This document shows, in pieces, positions 1 through 9,123 of a stretch of 21,678 bases of DNA. The DNA is from Zygnema cylindricum (taxonomy: Eukaryota > Streptophyta > Zygnematophyceae > Zygnematales > Zygnemataceae), in NCBI GenBank assembly GCA_037447655.1, contig JBBHKE010000269.1:64001-85678 (forward strand), read 5' to 3'. Below the pieces are notes generated by a model that was not told the origin of the DNA, did no database searches, and saw nothing but the letters and a program-made list of their open reading frames with translations. The position numbers and the translations under genes were made by a program. Each line of letters starts with the position of its first letter. The stretch's first letter is position 1.

Positions 1-213
1 GAGCAATTTCTGCATGTACGCGAATCTGAAACGTGTAAAATATGTTTTGATCGGACGGCCGGAATTATAGCCGCCACGCGAAGTGAGCTTTTTGGCGGCA
101 TACGGATATAGCGTCACGCGGTGCCACGTGGCGCCACATTATTTGATACCGGAGAAGATGGGAGGAGGAACCATGGCTTCCGATATGACAAGTGTCACCT
201 TGTAGACCTTGTC

Positions 214-261
214 GTACAATGGTTGTACAATAAGTACATCGCCCATTGTACCTTCTTGTAC
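214..261. promoter_or_regulatory. GTAC-dense block with 9-bp inverted repeat in LTR upstream of TATA
   Basis: Five GTAC tetramers occur within 48 bp (214, 225, 234, 248, 258). GTACAATGG at 214-222 is the perfect reverse complement of CCATTGTAC at 243-251. The block is repeated in the 3' LTR at 3314-3361. GTAC is the core bound by plant SBP/SPL transcription factors, including copper-response regulators, so a promoter role is possible. That role is inference; only the motif density and the inverted repeat are seen. Confidence 0.5.
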
Positions 262-367
262 TTTATAGTGTTCCTATTGGACTAGGGTTTAATAGTAGGT
301 ATCCGTGAGTAGGCAGACCGAGACTTAGTAATATTTAGGTACCTCTCTCTCTAAGAGAGCTTGTAAC

Positions 368-373
368 TATAAA
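368..373 (+). promoter_or_regulatory. Candidate TATA box of LTR promoter, copy 1
   Basis: TATAAA in a GC-poorer context, 355 bp before the first in-frame gag ATG. It is duplicated at 3468-3473 in the 3' LTR, and a TATAAAT lies at the corresponding place in the copy 2 LTRs on the - strand (4576-4582 and 7653-7659). The position would put U3/R near 400 of this copy. Confidence 0.5.
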
Positions 374-722
374 GGTCATCTTTGACCAGCCATAACTTAA
401 TGCTCGGGTGAGCAAATTCACTGATTCTTTTTGCTGCGGACTCAGGGGAGTCTAAGCTACACAAGGGTGTAGTCGGTCAGAGTCTTTGCGTGCCAGGGTG
501 GCACTTATTCAGTGGGAAAGTCAAAGTGGGGAATATTGTCCAAAACACATATTGAAGCTTTGCATTTTGTGGTGGAACTGAGCACACAGAAGGTCTTCTC
601 TTCACAGGGGTGAAAGTATATTGGAGTTCTTGTTGTCAAGGGATCATTTATTTGGGTTTATATCAACTTGGAGTCGGCACTATCTAGATTAGCTTCTTTT
701 GGATCTGCGAATTCTGTGGGCA

Positions 723-2719
723 ATGGAGCCCATAGAATTTCAGGTTATGGGCCCACCATCTAGGGTGCCTATGTTCGATGGAACAGACTTCACTTATTGG
801 GAGTTTATTATGGAGGGATTGCTTTTCGAGAAGCACTTATGGGGAATTGTTTCGGGACATGTGAGATGTCCGCCACCTGGCTTTGGAGGAGCTTACTGTG
901 GAGAACCATCTGAGGCTGCCCAGAATCTCAACCGGAGTTCAGATGCAACGAAAGTTGAAGGGAAAAATATTGTGATGGAAGGGGGAAAAGGGGAGAATGA
1001 TAAAGAGACACTTATGGTGAGGGGAGCTATGCTCTTCGCCACAGCTCCACTTAGAGGGGTTATAAGTAAAACTGAAGAAAATGATAGTAAAATTTGTGAG
1101 TATAAAAACACTATAGCAAAACATCTCATACTTAGATATGTGTCTAAGTCCATAGCTATCACTCTTTTAAGTCTTACTAAGTCTACGGAAATATGGGAAA
1201 CACTAAGGCAGATTTATAAGAGTGAGACTATTCAGAGGCAGCAGTTAGTAAAACAGGAAATAGAGGCCTATGTTTATAAAGGCGGTAACATGATATAGTT
1301 TTGCAATGATATTGCTGCGTTATATGTTGAGCTTGCTAGTGCGGGGTATGTAGAATCTGAGGAAAGAAAGATCAATACACTACTCATGAAACTCCCAGAT
1401 GAGTACGAAAACATCATTAATCGTATGCAGGCAATGGATGGCTCCTCATGGACTTGGAGCTTTACCATGGGGATAATTCTTGTGAGGGAAAGCACTTTGG
1501 AGCTTCGTAGGGGAACTGAAAGGGTAACTGCCTTTACAGCTGGTGGTGATTGGCGAAGCGTGATGAGAGGAACGGTGGTGATTGGCGGAAGCGTGATGAG
1601 AGGAACAGCGGTGACGAGCAGAAGCGTGATGAGAGGAAGAAAGACGAAGGTAAACCTTATCGGAACTTTGGTGGAAAGAGAGGGAGAGGAAAAGAAAGGG
1701 GAGCTTTGAAAAAGGGTGTTTGCTTCTTTTGTAGGGAACCGGGTCATTATATAGAGGAATGCCCTTGTTTGGAAGAACTTAGAAGTTGGAATGTGGATGA
1801 GGAGGAAGAAAGGGAAGAGGATGAAGAGGATGAAGAAATTTTGGAGCTTCTTCACATCGGTAGAATGGAGAAGAGAGAGAAGTACACAGAAATTACACGG
1901 AAGCAACGATGTGCTTTTGGAGGTATAAGGGAAGTAAGAGGAAGGGAGGTACTTGAGGGAGTTAGAAATGATGAGGATGTGAAAGAGTGTAAAAAGTATG
2001 ACTTAGAAATGAGAAAGTCAAATCTAGGATACATAAATGAAAAAGAGAAAAATAAAAATAATGAGGATAATTTTATAAATATTTTGGAAATAGAAAACTG
2101 GTTGGAAAGGGAGACTTCAACGGATTTGGAGGAAAGGGGAGAAGTAAAACTAGAGGGGTTTTTAAAGAATAGGGGAGAAAAGAAATATTTAATGAAAAGT
2201 TTAGGGGAGGAGAAATACTCTTTGGGAATCATTATAGAAAGTGATAGTGGAAAGAATTCCATGGGAGAGAGTGAGGAAAATTCAGAAAATGGGGTGAGTA
2301 TCATGGATAAAAATATGAGCTCGCAAGATGTAGATTTTATGAGGAACTTAGTGGGGAATCTTGATATAACGATAAATATGGGGAGTAATGGGTTTGACAT
2401 CACTAATGAGAGTGATGGCATTTATGAAGGTGTGCCTGTAAGAGGGTTAGCATCTGGGTGTGTGTTGCAGATTGGAGATGGGGCTGGCTGTTTGAGTTGC
2501 AAGAGGGAAATTGGATTTAGTGAGGATGGAAAAGAAATGAGGTGGATAAAGTATTTTCTCGGATTTATAAAAAATGGCATGCAAAATAAATTTTGTGATG
2601 TAATTATTATTTCGGTTCATCTAACACACTTCTTTAAATACAAGGGTATTCACTTAGAGTTTAATGAGGAGAAAAGAAAAAGAAGGAAAAAAAAAAAAAT
2701 TGTGTTTAGTGGGAGTTGA
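723..2719 (+). pseudogene. Broken gag-like gene of copy 1 (copia Gag, zinc knuckle, long C-terminal extension)
   Basis: The frame can start at ATG 723 (inside the LTR) or ATG 747 (inside the primer site); both are in frame. The N-terminal part has copia Gag signatures (VPMFDGTDFTYWEF; later EIWETL and LMKLPDEY). A stop TAG at 1296-1298 replaces the Glu codon of copy 2. A one-base deletion near 1555, relative to copy 2, moves the frame. A CX2CX4HX4C zinc knuckle lies at 1721-1762 after an Arg/Lys/Gly-rich stretch, followed by a run of Glu/Asp. The remaining roughly 300 codons are Glu/Lys-rich, of no family I recognise, and end in a basic tail near 2690. The protein would package element RNA in virus-like particles; with these breaks it is not expected to be made whole. 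No protease or polymerase motif is present. Confidence 0.8.
743..758 (+). other. Primer-binding site, initiator tRNA-Met anticodon-arm type (copy 1)
   Basis: GGTTATGGGCCCACCA directly follows the LTR-terminal CA. It is complementary over 16 bases to the anticodon arm of plant initiator tRNA-Met as I recall it, and not to a tRNA 3' end (no TGG start). Drosophila copia is the known precedent: its minus strand is primed by a 5' half of initiator tRNA-Met. The ATG at 747-749 pairs with the CAU anticodon and is in frame with gag. Confidence 0.8.
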
Positions 2720-2740
2720 AAAGAAAGTAGACTAGAAAAT

Positions 2741-2748
2741 AAGGGGAG
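2741..2748 (+). other. Polypurine tract of copy 1
   Basis: AAGGGGAG lies immediately before the TGTTGA start of the 3' LTR, the expected place for plus-strand priming. Copy 2 has AAAGGGAG at the same spot, and the copia element further right has a similar purine tract ending GGAGAG. Confidence 0.75.
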
Positions 2749-3842
2749 TGTTGAAATTTATGTATTTTCTAGGTCTGTGTTAGAAAAATAAATAGAGTGT
2801 TGAAAAGAGGTGACTAATAGTTCACTTCTATATTTTGGTTAGAATGTAAAGAGAGAGAAGGAGAGGACCAAAGGCACGCCATGGTTGCCGCATCATCTAG
2901 AAGGATTAAGAATGAATTAGAAAGTATTTTACTAGTTTTAGCAAAATACTGCCGCAGGCCGGATTTCAACCGGGGTTTGTAGGCTACTAAGTAGACCAAC
3001 GCCTTATCCATTAAGTTACTTATGAAACGATACACGTGACGGGTTTCATAAATCTATAAATATTAACGAAACAGCTAATTAACAGCAGACTAACCAAAAT
3101 GAGCAATTTCTGCATGTACGCGAATCTGAAACGTGTAAAATATGTTTTGATCGGACGGCCGGAATTATAGCCGCCACGCGAAGTGAGCTTTTTGGCGGCA
3201 TACGGATATAGCGTCACGCGGTGCCACGTGGCGCCACATTATTTGATACCGGAGAAGATGGGAGGAGGAACCATGGCTTCCGATATGACAAGTGTCACCT
3301 TGTAGACCTTGTCGTACAATGGTTGTACAATAAGTACATCGCCCATTGTACCTTCTTGTACTTTATAGTGTTCCTATTGGACTAGGGTTTAATAGTAGGT
3401 AGTCGTGAGTAGGCAGACCGAGACTTAGTAATATTTAGGTACCTCTCTCTCTAAGAGAGCTTGTAACTATAAAGGTCATCTTTGACCAGCCATAACTTAA
3501 TGCTCGGGTGAGCAAATTCACTGATTCTTTTTGCTACGGACTCAGGGGAGTCTAAGCTACACAAGGGTGTAGTCGGTCAGAGTCTTTGCGTGCCAGGGTG
3601 GCACTTATTCAGTGGGAAAGTCAAAGTGGGGAATATTGTCCAAAACACATATTGAAGCTTTGCATTTTGTGGTGGAACTGAGTACACAGAAGGTCTTCTC
3701 TTCACAGGGGTGAAAGTATATTGGAAATCTTGTTGTCAAGGGATCATATATTTGGGTTTATATCAACTTGGAGTCGGCACTATCTTGATTAGCTTCTTTT
3801 GGATCTGCGAATTCTGTGGGCAATGGAGCCCATAGAATTTCA
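2749..3842 (+). repeat. 3' LTR of copy 1
   Basis: 1094 bp, starting TGTTGA after the polypurine tract and ending ATTTCA. Its last 742 bp match window positions 1-742. The first 350 bp, whose partner lies outside the window, hold an AGTATTTT...AAAATACT hairpin (2923-2950) and a tRNA-like relic on the - strand. The TATA box is at 3468-3473. Confidence 0.9.
2949..3024 (-). pseudogene. tRNA-Arg-like relic inside LTR U3
   Basis: Read on the - strand, TAATGGATAAGGCG and GTTGGTCTAC match the D arm and the start of the anticodon arm of eukaryotic tRNA-Arg as I know it. Further on, GGTTGAAATCC resembles the B box/T loop (GGTTCGAATCC) and is flanked by CCGG/CCGG. The acceptor stem does not pair and the A box is degraded, so this is not a working tRNA. 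It could be a decayed tRNA gene or the head of a tRNA-derived SINE captured by the LTR. The copy 2 LTRs lack it. Confidence 0.45.
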
Positions 3843-4201
3843 TAGAGGGGTTTCGATATCAATTGGTAGACTTTTGGCGGATAAGCACAAAATTGAGGTA
3901 TCGGCCCAAGGACCCAACCCTTTTCCCCCGACTTGATGGGAAATGGGAAGGGGGGGGGGAGTATCTTCTTTTCATTTGCCCCCGCATTCATTCCTCATAC
4001 TTATCCTAACTTATGTTATGATTAGCATTCATGTCATTGGGAGGGATAGGGGCAGAGTTGGGCATTGCCATCAACAGCGAGCATCAACATTTGGGTTTAT
4101 TTGCAGGCCACTTCTGCACCACTCTCACAGCCGCCAACCCTTACCTTATGGTTCCTAGGCACCCTCGACATCACAACATAAAGATATTGACATATTGAAG
4201 T
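3843..4201. other. Unassigned island between the two gag-only elements
   Basis: 359 bp not matching either element. It has a run of ten G at 3950-3959 and a pyrimidine-rich stretch ending TTTGCAG near 4106 that looks like a splice acceptor, followed by about 90 bp open in one frame (motif AANPYLMVPRHP). I could not identify that peptide, and the exon idea is weak. No start codon in good context and no long frame are seen. Confidence 0.4.
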
Positions 4202-4206
4202 GAAAC
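4202..4206. repeat. Target-site duplication, left copy (GAAAC)
   Basis: GAAAC at 4202-4206 abuts the TG of the LTR at 4207. The same five bases follow the other LTR end at 8464-8468. A 5-bp duplication is standard for copia elements and fixes the borders of copy 2. Confidence 0.9.
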
Positions 4207-5377
4207 TGAAATTCTATGGGCTCCATTGCCACACAGAATTCGCAAGTCCAAAGGAAGCTAATCTAGATAGTGCCGACTCCAAGTTAATATAAACCCAAAT
4301 GATTGACCCCTTGACAATCAGAACCCCATTACAGCTTCACCCTTGTGAAATAAGACTTTCTGTGTGCTCAGTTTCACTACTGAATGCAAAGTTAGAATAT
4401 GAGTGTAGGATAACATTCCCCACTTTGACTTTCCCTTAGAAATGCAGCCACCCAAGTAGGCAAAATCTCTGACCGACTACACCTTTGTGTAGCCTGGACT
4501 CCCCTAAGTCTGTAACAACAAGAATCACTGAATTTGGTCAACTGAGTTGATAGTTATGGCTGGCCAAAGTTTGCCATTTATACAAGGTGCTCTCTGGGAG
4601 AGGCATCTACCTACCAGAAATATTCTAAGTTCTAGTCCCTCTCTAAACCCCTTCTACTGAAGTATGGCGCCAATCACAGGACTGTACCGTACATAAAAGT
4701 ACAGGCGCCGGAGTACTTTCTATACGAAAACTGTACGATAGGACCATACAAGTGACAAATGTCACATCCAAACTTGTTATCTTGCGCTCCGGAGATTCCA
4801 CAATCCTCCAGCGCATTTCCACGTGTCATCCACAGTGGCGGCGTCAGAAAACGCCAAGGCGGCCATTTCGGAATTTTGGCTCGTACCATGGCTGTCGATT
4901 AAATCCAGCATTTAATTCTTCCCGTCGAAAATATGTGCGCGGTATTTGTTTCGCCGACGAAACACATGCGCGGTATTAGTTTTGTGAACTACCATAAATT
5001 GTACTACTCTAAACTGTATCTATGTGCTAAGAATCTATTCGCGCCATTAAATGAATTCGTCTATGCGTACAGATTTATATAGTTATCAAACCGCATACGT
5101 CTTAGCACTAGTCCTAGACTAAAAGGACAAAGCCAACGGCTATGGTGACGGACAGCAAGTACTAGGATCAATTCCTGGGTCCGTCATAGTTTTAGTAAAC
5201 CCATCTATTTTCCGCTACGTGTTTGCTACAAAGCTTTAGGCAGCCATGGCTCTATCACCCTACCCAGCCTTCAGTGACTACAACAAGTGTGGGGGCTTGG
5301 TGAAGGGAGTTAGAGGTAGACCGCCTCTACATTTTTCCTATTATAATACAGACCTAGAAAATACTCAAATATCAACA
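4207..5377 (-). repeat. 3' LTR of copy 2
   Basis: 1171 bp; on the - strand it starts TGTTGATATTTG and ends CCCATAGAATTTCA. TATAAAT box on the - strand at 4576-4582. Five GTAC tetramers occur between 4684 and 4736. The ATG that opens gag in the 5' LTR is also present here, where it runs into flanking DNA. Confidence 0.9.
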
Positions 5378-5385
5378 CTCCCTTT
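5378..5385 (-). other. Polypurine tract of copy 2
   Basis: AAAGGGAG on the - strand directly before the TGTTGA start of the 3' LTR, parallel to AAGGGGAG of copy 1. Confidence 0.75.
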
Positions 5386-5395
5386 ATTTTCTAGT

Positions 5396-7303
5396 CTATT
5401 TTCCTTTTGAATCCCTCACACAAATAAACACACACTCTCTTTCCCTCTTTCTCTTTTTATTTCTTTTCCTTTTCTTTTCATAAAACTTTAAGAAAATACT
5501 CTTGTCCTTGAAACAGTGCATTAGATGAACCAAAATAATTGCATCACACTATTTATTTAGCATCCCACTTTTTATAAATCTGAGCAAAGATTTTATCCAT
5601 CTCATCTCTTTTCCATCCACACTAAATCCGATTTCCCTCTTGCAATTCAATCATCCAGCCCTATCTCCAATCTGCAACACATGCCCAGGTGCTAACCCTT
5701 TTACAGGCACACCTTCATAAATGCCATCACTCCCTACAGTGATGTCAAACCCATTCCCCAAAAAAATTGAACTTTCCTCACTCTCTCCCATGGATTTTTT
5801 TCCACTCTCTCTTTCTAAATTTATTCCCAATAAATATTTCACCTCCCCTAAACCTTTCATTAGATTTTCCTCTTCTCCCATATCCTTTAAAACCCCTTCT
5901 AGTTTCACTTCTCCTGTTTCCTCGGAATCCGTTGAAGTCTCCTTTTCCGACCAGTTTTTTAATTCCAAAATACCTATAAAATTATCCTCATTATTTTTAT
6001 TTTTCCCCTTTTCAATAATTGATCCTAGATCCGACTTACTCATTTCTAAGTCAAACTTTCTACACTCCTTGACATCAACCTCATGTCTAACTCCCTCAAG
6101 TACCTCCCTTCCCTTTACTTCCCTTATACCTCCAAAAGCACACTGTTGTCTTCGTGGAATTTTTGTGTACTTTTCTCTCTTCTCCATTCTACCGATGTGA
6201 AGAAGCTACGAGATTTCTTCATCCTCTTCCTCCTCTTCCCCTTCTTCCTCCTCATTCACATACCAACTTCTAAGTTTTTCCAAACAAGGACACTCCTCCA
6301 TAAAGTGACCCGGTTTCCTACAAGCAAAGCAAACACCTTTTTTCAAAACTCCCCTTTCTTTTCCTCTCCCTCTCTTTCCACCGAAGTTCCGATAAGGTTT
6401 GCCTTTGTCTTTCTTCCCCTCATCACGCTTCCGCTCGTCACCGCCGTTCCTCACATCACGCTTTCGCTAGTCACCACCAGCTGTAAATGCAATCACCCTT
6501 TCACTTCCCCTACGAAGCTCTAAAGTGCTTTCCCTCACTAGAATTATCCCCGTGGTAATGCTCCAAGTCCATGAGGAGACATCCATTCCCTACATACGGG
6601 AAATGATGTCTTCGTACTCATCTGGGAGCTTCATGATTAGTGTATTAATCTTCCTCTCCTCAGATTCTACATATCCCGCACTAGCTAGCTCAACATATAA
6701 CGCAGCAATATCATTGCAAAACTCTATCATGCTACCGCCTTTATAAACATAGGCCTCTATTTCATGTTTTACTAATTGTTGCCTCTGTATAGTCTCACTC
6801 TTATAAATCTGAATTAGTGTTTCCCAAATTTCCGAAGACTTAGTTAGACTTAAAAGAGTGATAGCTATGGACTTAGACACATATCTAAGTATGAGATGTT
6901 TTGCTATAGTGTTTTTATATTCCCAAATTTTCATATCATTTTCTTCAGTTTTTGGTTCAGTTATAACCCCCACAAGTGGAACCATGGCTGAGAGCCTAGC
7001 TCCCCTCACCATAGGTGTCCCTTTATCCTTCTCCCCAATTTCCCCTTCCACGGTAATGATTTTCCCTTCACCTTCCGTTGCATTTGAACTCCGGTTGGTT
7101 TTCAGGGCAGCCCCAGATGATTCTCCATAGTGAGCTCCTCCAAAGCCCGATAGCAGACACCTCACTTGTCCTGAAACAATTCCCCATCAGTGCTTCTCGA
7201 AAAGCAATCCCTCCATTGTAAACTCCCAGTAACTGAAGTTTGTTCCATCAAACATAGGCACCCTAGATGGTGGGCCCATAACTTGAAATCCTATGGGATC
7301 CAT
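5396..7303 (-). pseudogene. gag-like gene of copy 2 with six in-frame stops
   Basis: One reading frame runs from ATG 7303 (in the LTR) or ATG 7279 (in the primer site) to a final stop at 5398-5396, about 627-635 codons, with no frameshift that I can see. Six nonsense codons interrupt it, at about 7187, 6590, 6467, 6206, 5651 and 5549. Domain order equals copy 1: copia Gag N-terminal part (DIAALYVELASAGY, LIMKLPDEY), an Arg/Lys/Gly-rich linker, a zinc knuckle CX2CX4HX4C at 6331-6290, a Glu-rich run, then a long unassigned C-terminal part with a basic end. The frame has decayed by substitutions only. The product would be a structural particle protein; no enzyme motif is seen. Confidence 0.82.
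7268..7283 (-). other. Primer-binding site of copy 2
   Basis: AGTTATGGGCCCACCA on the - strand, directly after the LTR-terminal CA. It differs from copy 1 by one base (A for the first G), so 15 of 16 bases still fit the initiator tRNA-Met anticodon arm. Confidence 0.75.
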
Positions 7304-8463
7304 TGCCACACAAAATTCGCAAGTCCAAAGGAAGCTAATCTAGATAGTGCCGACTCCAAGTTAATATAAACCCAAATGATTGACCCCTTGACAATCAGAA
7401 CCCCATTACAGCTTCACCCCTGTGAAATAAGACTTTCTGTGTGCTCAGTTTCACTACAGAATGCAAAGTTAGAATATGAGTTTATGATAACATTCCCCAC
7501 TTTGACTTTCCCTTAGAAATGCAGCCACCCAAGCAGGCAAAATCTCTGACCGACTACACCTTTGTGTAGCCTGGACTCCCCTAAGTCTGTAGCAACAAGA
7601 ATCACTGAATTTGGTCAACTGAGTTGATAGTTATGGCTAGCCAAAGTTTGCCATTTATACAAGGTGCTCTCTGGGGGAGGCATCTACCTACCATAAATAT
7701 TCTAAGTTCTAGTCCCTCTCTAAACCCCTTCTACTGAAGTACGACGCCAATCACAGGACTGTACCGTACATAAAAGTACTGGCGCCGGAGTACTTTCTGT
7801 ACGGAAACTGTACGACAGGACCATACAGGTGACAAATGTCACATCCAAATTTGTTATCTTGCGCTCCGAAGATTCCGCAATCCTCCAGCGCATTTCCACG
7901 TGTTATCCGAAATGGCGGCGTCAGAAAAACGCCAAAGCGGCCATTCCAGAATCTCGGCTCGTACCATGGCCGTCGATTAAATCCAGCATTTAATTCTCCC
8001 CGTCGAAAATATGTGCGCGGTATTTGTTTCGCCGACGAAACACATGCGCGGTATTAGTTTCGTGAAGTACCATAAATTCTACTACCCTAAACTATATCTA
8101 TGTGCTAAGAATCTATTCGCGCCGTTGAATGAATTCGTCTATGCGTACACATTTATTTAGTTATCAAACCGCATACGTCTTAGCACTAGTCCTAGACTAA
8201 ACGGACAAAGCTAACAGCTATGGCGAAAGACGGCAGGTACCAGGATCAATTCCTGGGCCCGTCAAAGTTTTAGTTAACCCATCTATTTTTCTGCTACCTG
8301 TCAGCTACAAAGCTTTAGGCAGCCATGGCTCTATCACCCTACCCAGCCTTCAGTGACTACAACAAGTGTGGGGCCTTGGTGAAGGGAGTTATAGGTAGAC
8401 CGCCTCTACATTTTTCCTATTATAAGACAGACCTAGAAAATACTCAATACTCAAATATCAACA
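7284..8463 (-). repeat. 5' LTR of copy 2
   Basis: 1180 bp, TG...CA borders, direct repeat of 4207-5377. TATAAAT box at 7653-7659 on the - strand. Six GTAC tetramers lie in the block around 7752-7815, and ATG 7303-7301 starts the gag frame inside the LTR. Confidence 0.9.
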
Positions 8464-8468
8464 GAAAC
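8464..8468. repeat. Target-site duplication, right copy (GAAAC)
   Basis: Identical to 4202-4206; directly follows the last LTR base at 8463. Confidence 0.9.
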
Positions 8469-9123
8469 ATTGGTAAAATATTGCGATATTGAGCTTATCA
8501 ATACATCGATTGTCGAGTTCCTAAAAAACAGACACATCAAAAGTCGACAAGGGGCTTTCCATACACAAAACTATGAATTAAACAATATTGGGTTTTTCTA
8601 TCGCGATAATTTGATAACTAATATTATGGGATATCGAGCGGTATTATCGTCGAAAATTATTTTGGGTGTTTGTCCGTTCAAAAAACACATAATTATGGTA
8701 TAGAAATAAAGTGTAAAATGAGTACGGAGATATCGCTAATAGGGTGGCGGATTTTCACAATCCACTTTATACCAAAGTACAAAGCTATTGTCGATAATTA
8801 TCGGCATGAGATACATTGGTGATTGATTTCAATATTTCATAAATTTTCCTTCACAAAAATATCTAGCTAATACATCATTTATTGGTAGGTAAAAAAAAAA
8901 GTACATGTTGGATATTCGTAAATGGTTGCCGATACGTAACAGTGAAGTCCATAAGATAAGATGTTATGAAGATTACAAATTCACATATCCCAATTCTTAA
9001 GGGATATCGTATAGGTAAACTACTATTTATTAGGAAATACCCCATGTGGCTAATTAGGGTTCTTATGTCATTTTCCTTTAAAACATAGCGCAATAAAGTT
9101 GTCATATTGTGTTTGTTCAATCC

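Larger units (their letters stand above)
1..742 (+). repeat. 5' LTR of copy 1 (partial)
   Basis: Right-hand 742 bp of the LTR, ending CCCATAGAATTTCA directly before the primer site. It contains a GTAC-rich block (214-261), a TATAAA box at 368-373 after a CT-rich stretch, and an ATG at 723 that opens the gag frame inside the LTR. The same LTR type, diverged, recurs on the - strand at 4207-5377 and 7284-8463. Confidence 0.9.
1..3842 (+). mobile_element. Gag-only (TR-GAG-like) copia-type LTR retrotransposon, copy 1; 5' end outside window
   Basis: Positions 1-742 recur at 3101-3842 at a constant offset of 3100 with about eight mismatches and no indel by eye, so these are the two LTRs of one element. 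The 3' LTR starts at 2749 with TGTTGA after a purine tract, and both LTRs end in ATTTCA. Between them lie a primer site and one gag-like frame, with no protease, integrase or reverse transcriptase. About 350 bp of the 5' LTR must lie left of the window. Near-identical LTRs suggest a recent insertion. The five bases after the 3' LTR are TAGAG; the matching left duplication is not visible. Known family plan: TR-GAG non-autonomous elements of plants; the assignment is my inference. Confidence 0.85.
4207..8463 (-). mobile_element. Complete gag-only (TR-GAG-like) copia-type LTR retrotransposon, copy 2
   Basis: A 4257-bp element on the - strand, bordered by GAAAC on both sides. In element orientation it reads: 5' LTR (8463-7284), primer site (7283-7268), one gag-like frame to 5396, polypurine tract (5385-5378), 3' LTR (5377-4207). 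The LTRs differ from each other by several percent by eye, so it is older than copy 1. It carries no pol domain. Copy 1 lies 364 bp away in the opposite orientation, 3' LTR facing 3' LTR. Movement would have needed enzymes from a related autonomous copia element. Confidence 0.88.

Noticed and set aside
699-722. Start of gag at 699
   Set aside because: The codon there is TTG; the first in-frame ATG is 723, with a second at 747 in the primer site.
893-1162. Open frames on the strand opposite gag (893-1162, 1274-1906, 1852-2421)
   Set aside because: They mirror the Glu/Lys-rich gag frame as Ser/Phe/Leu-rich translations without domains; the same shadow appears opposite copy 2 (5721-6200, 6083-6523).
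3758-3991. 77-codon frame on the - strand over the LTR end and the island
   Set aside because: It crosses the LTR border, so it is not a unit. The Pro-rich peptide matches nothing I know.
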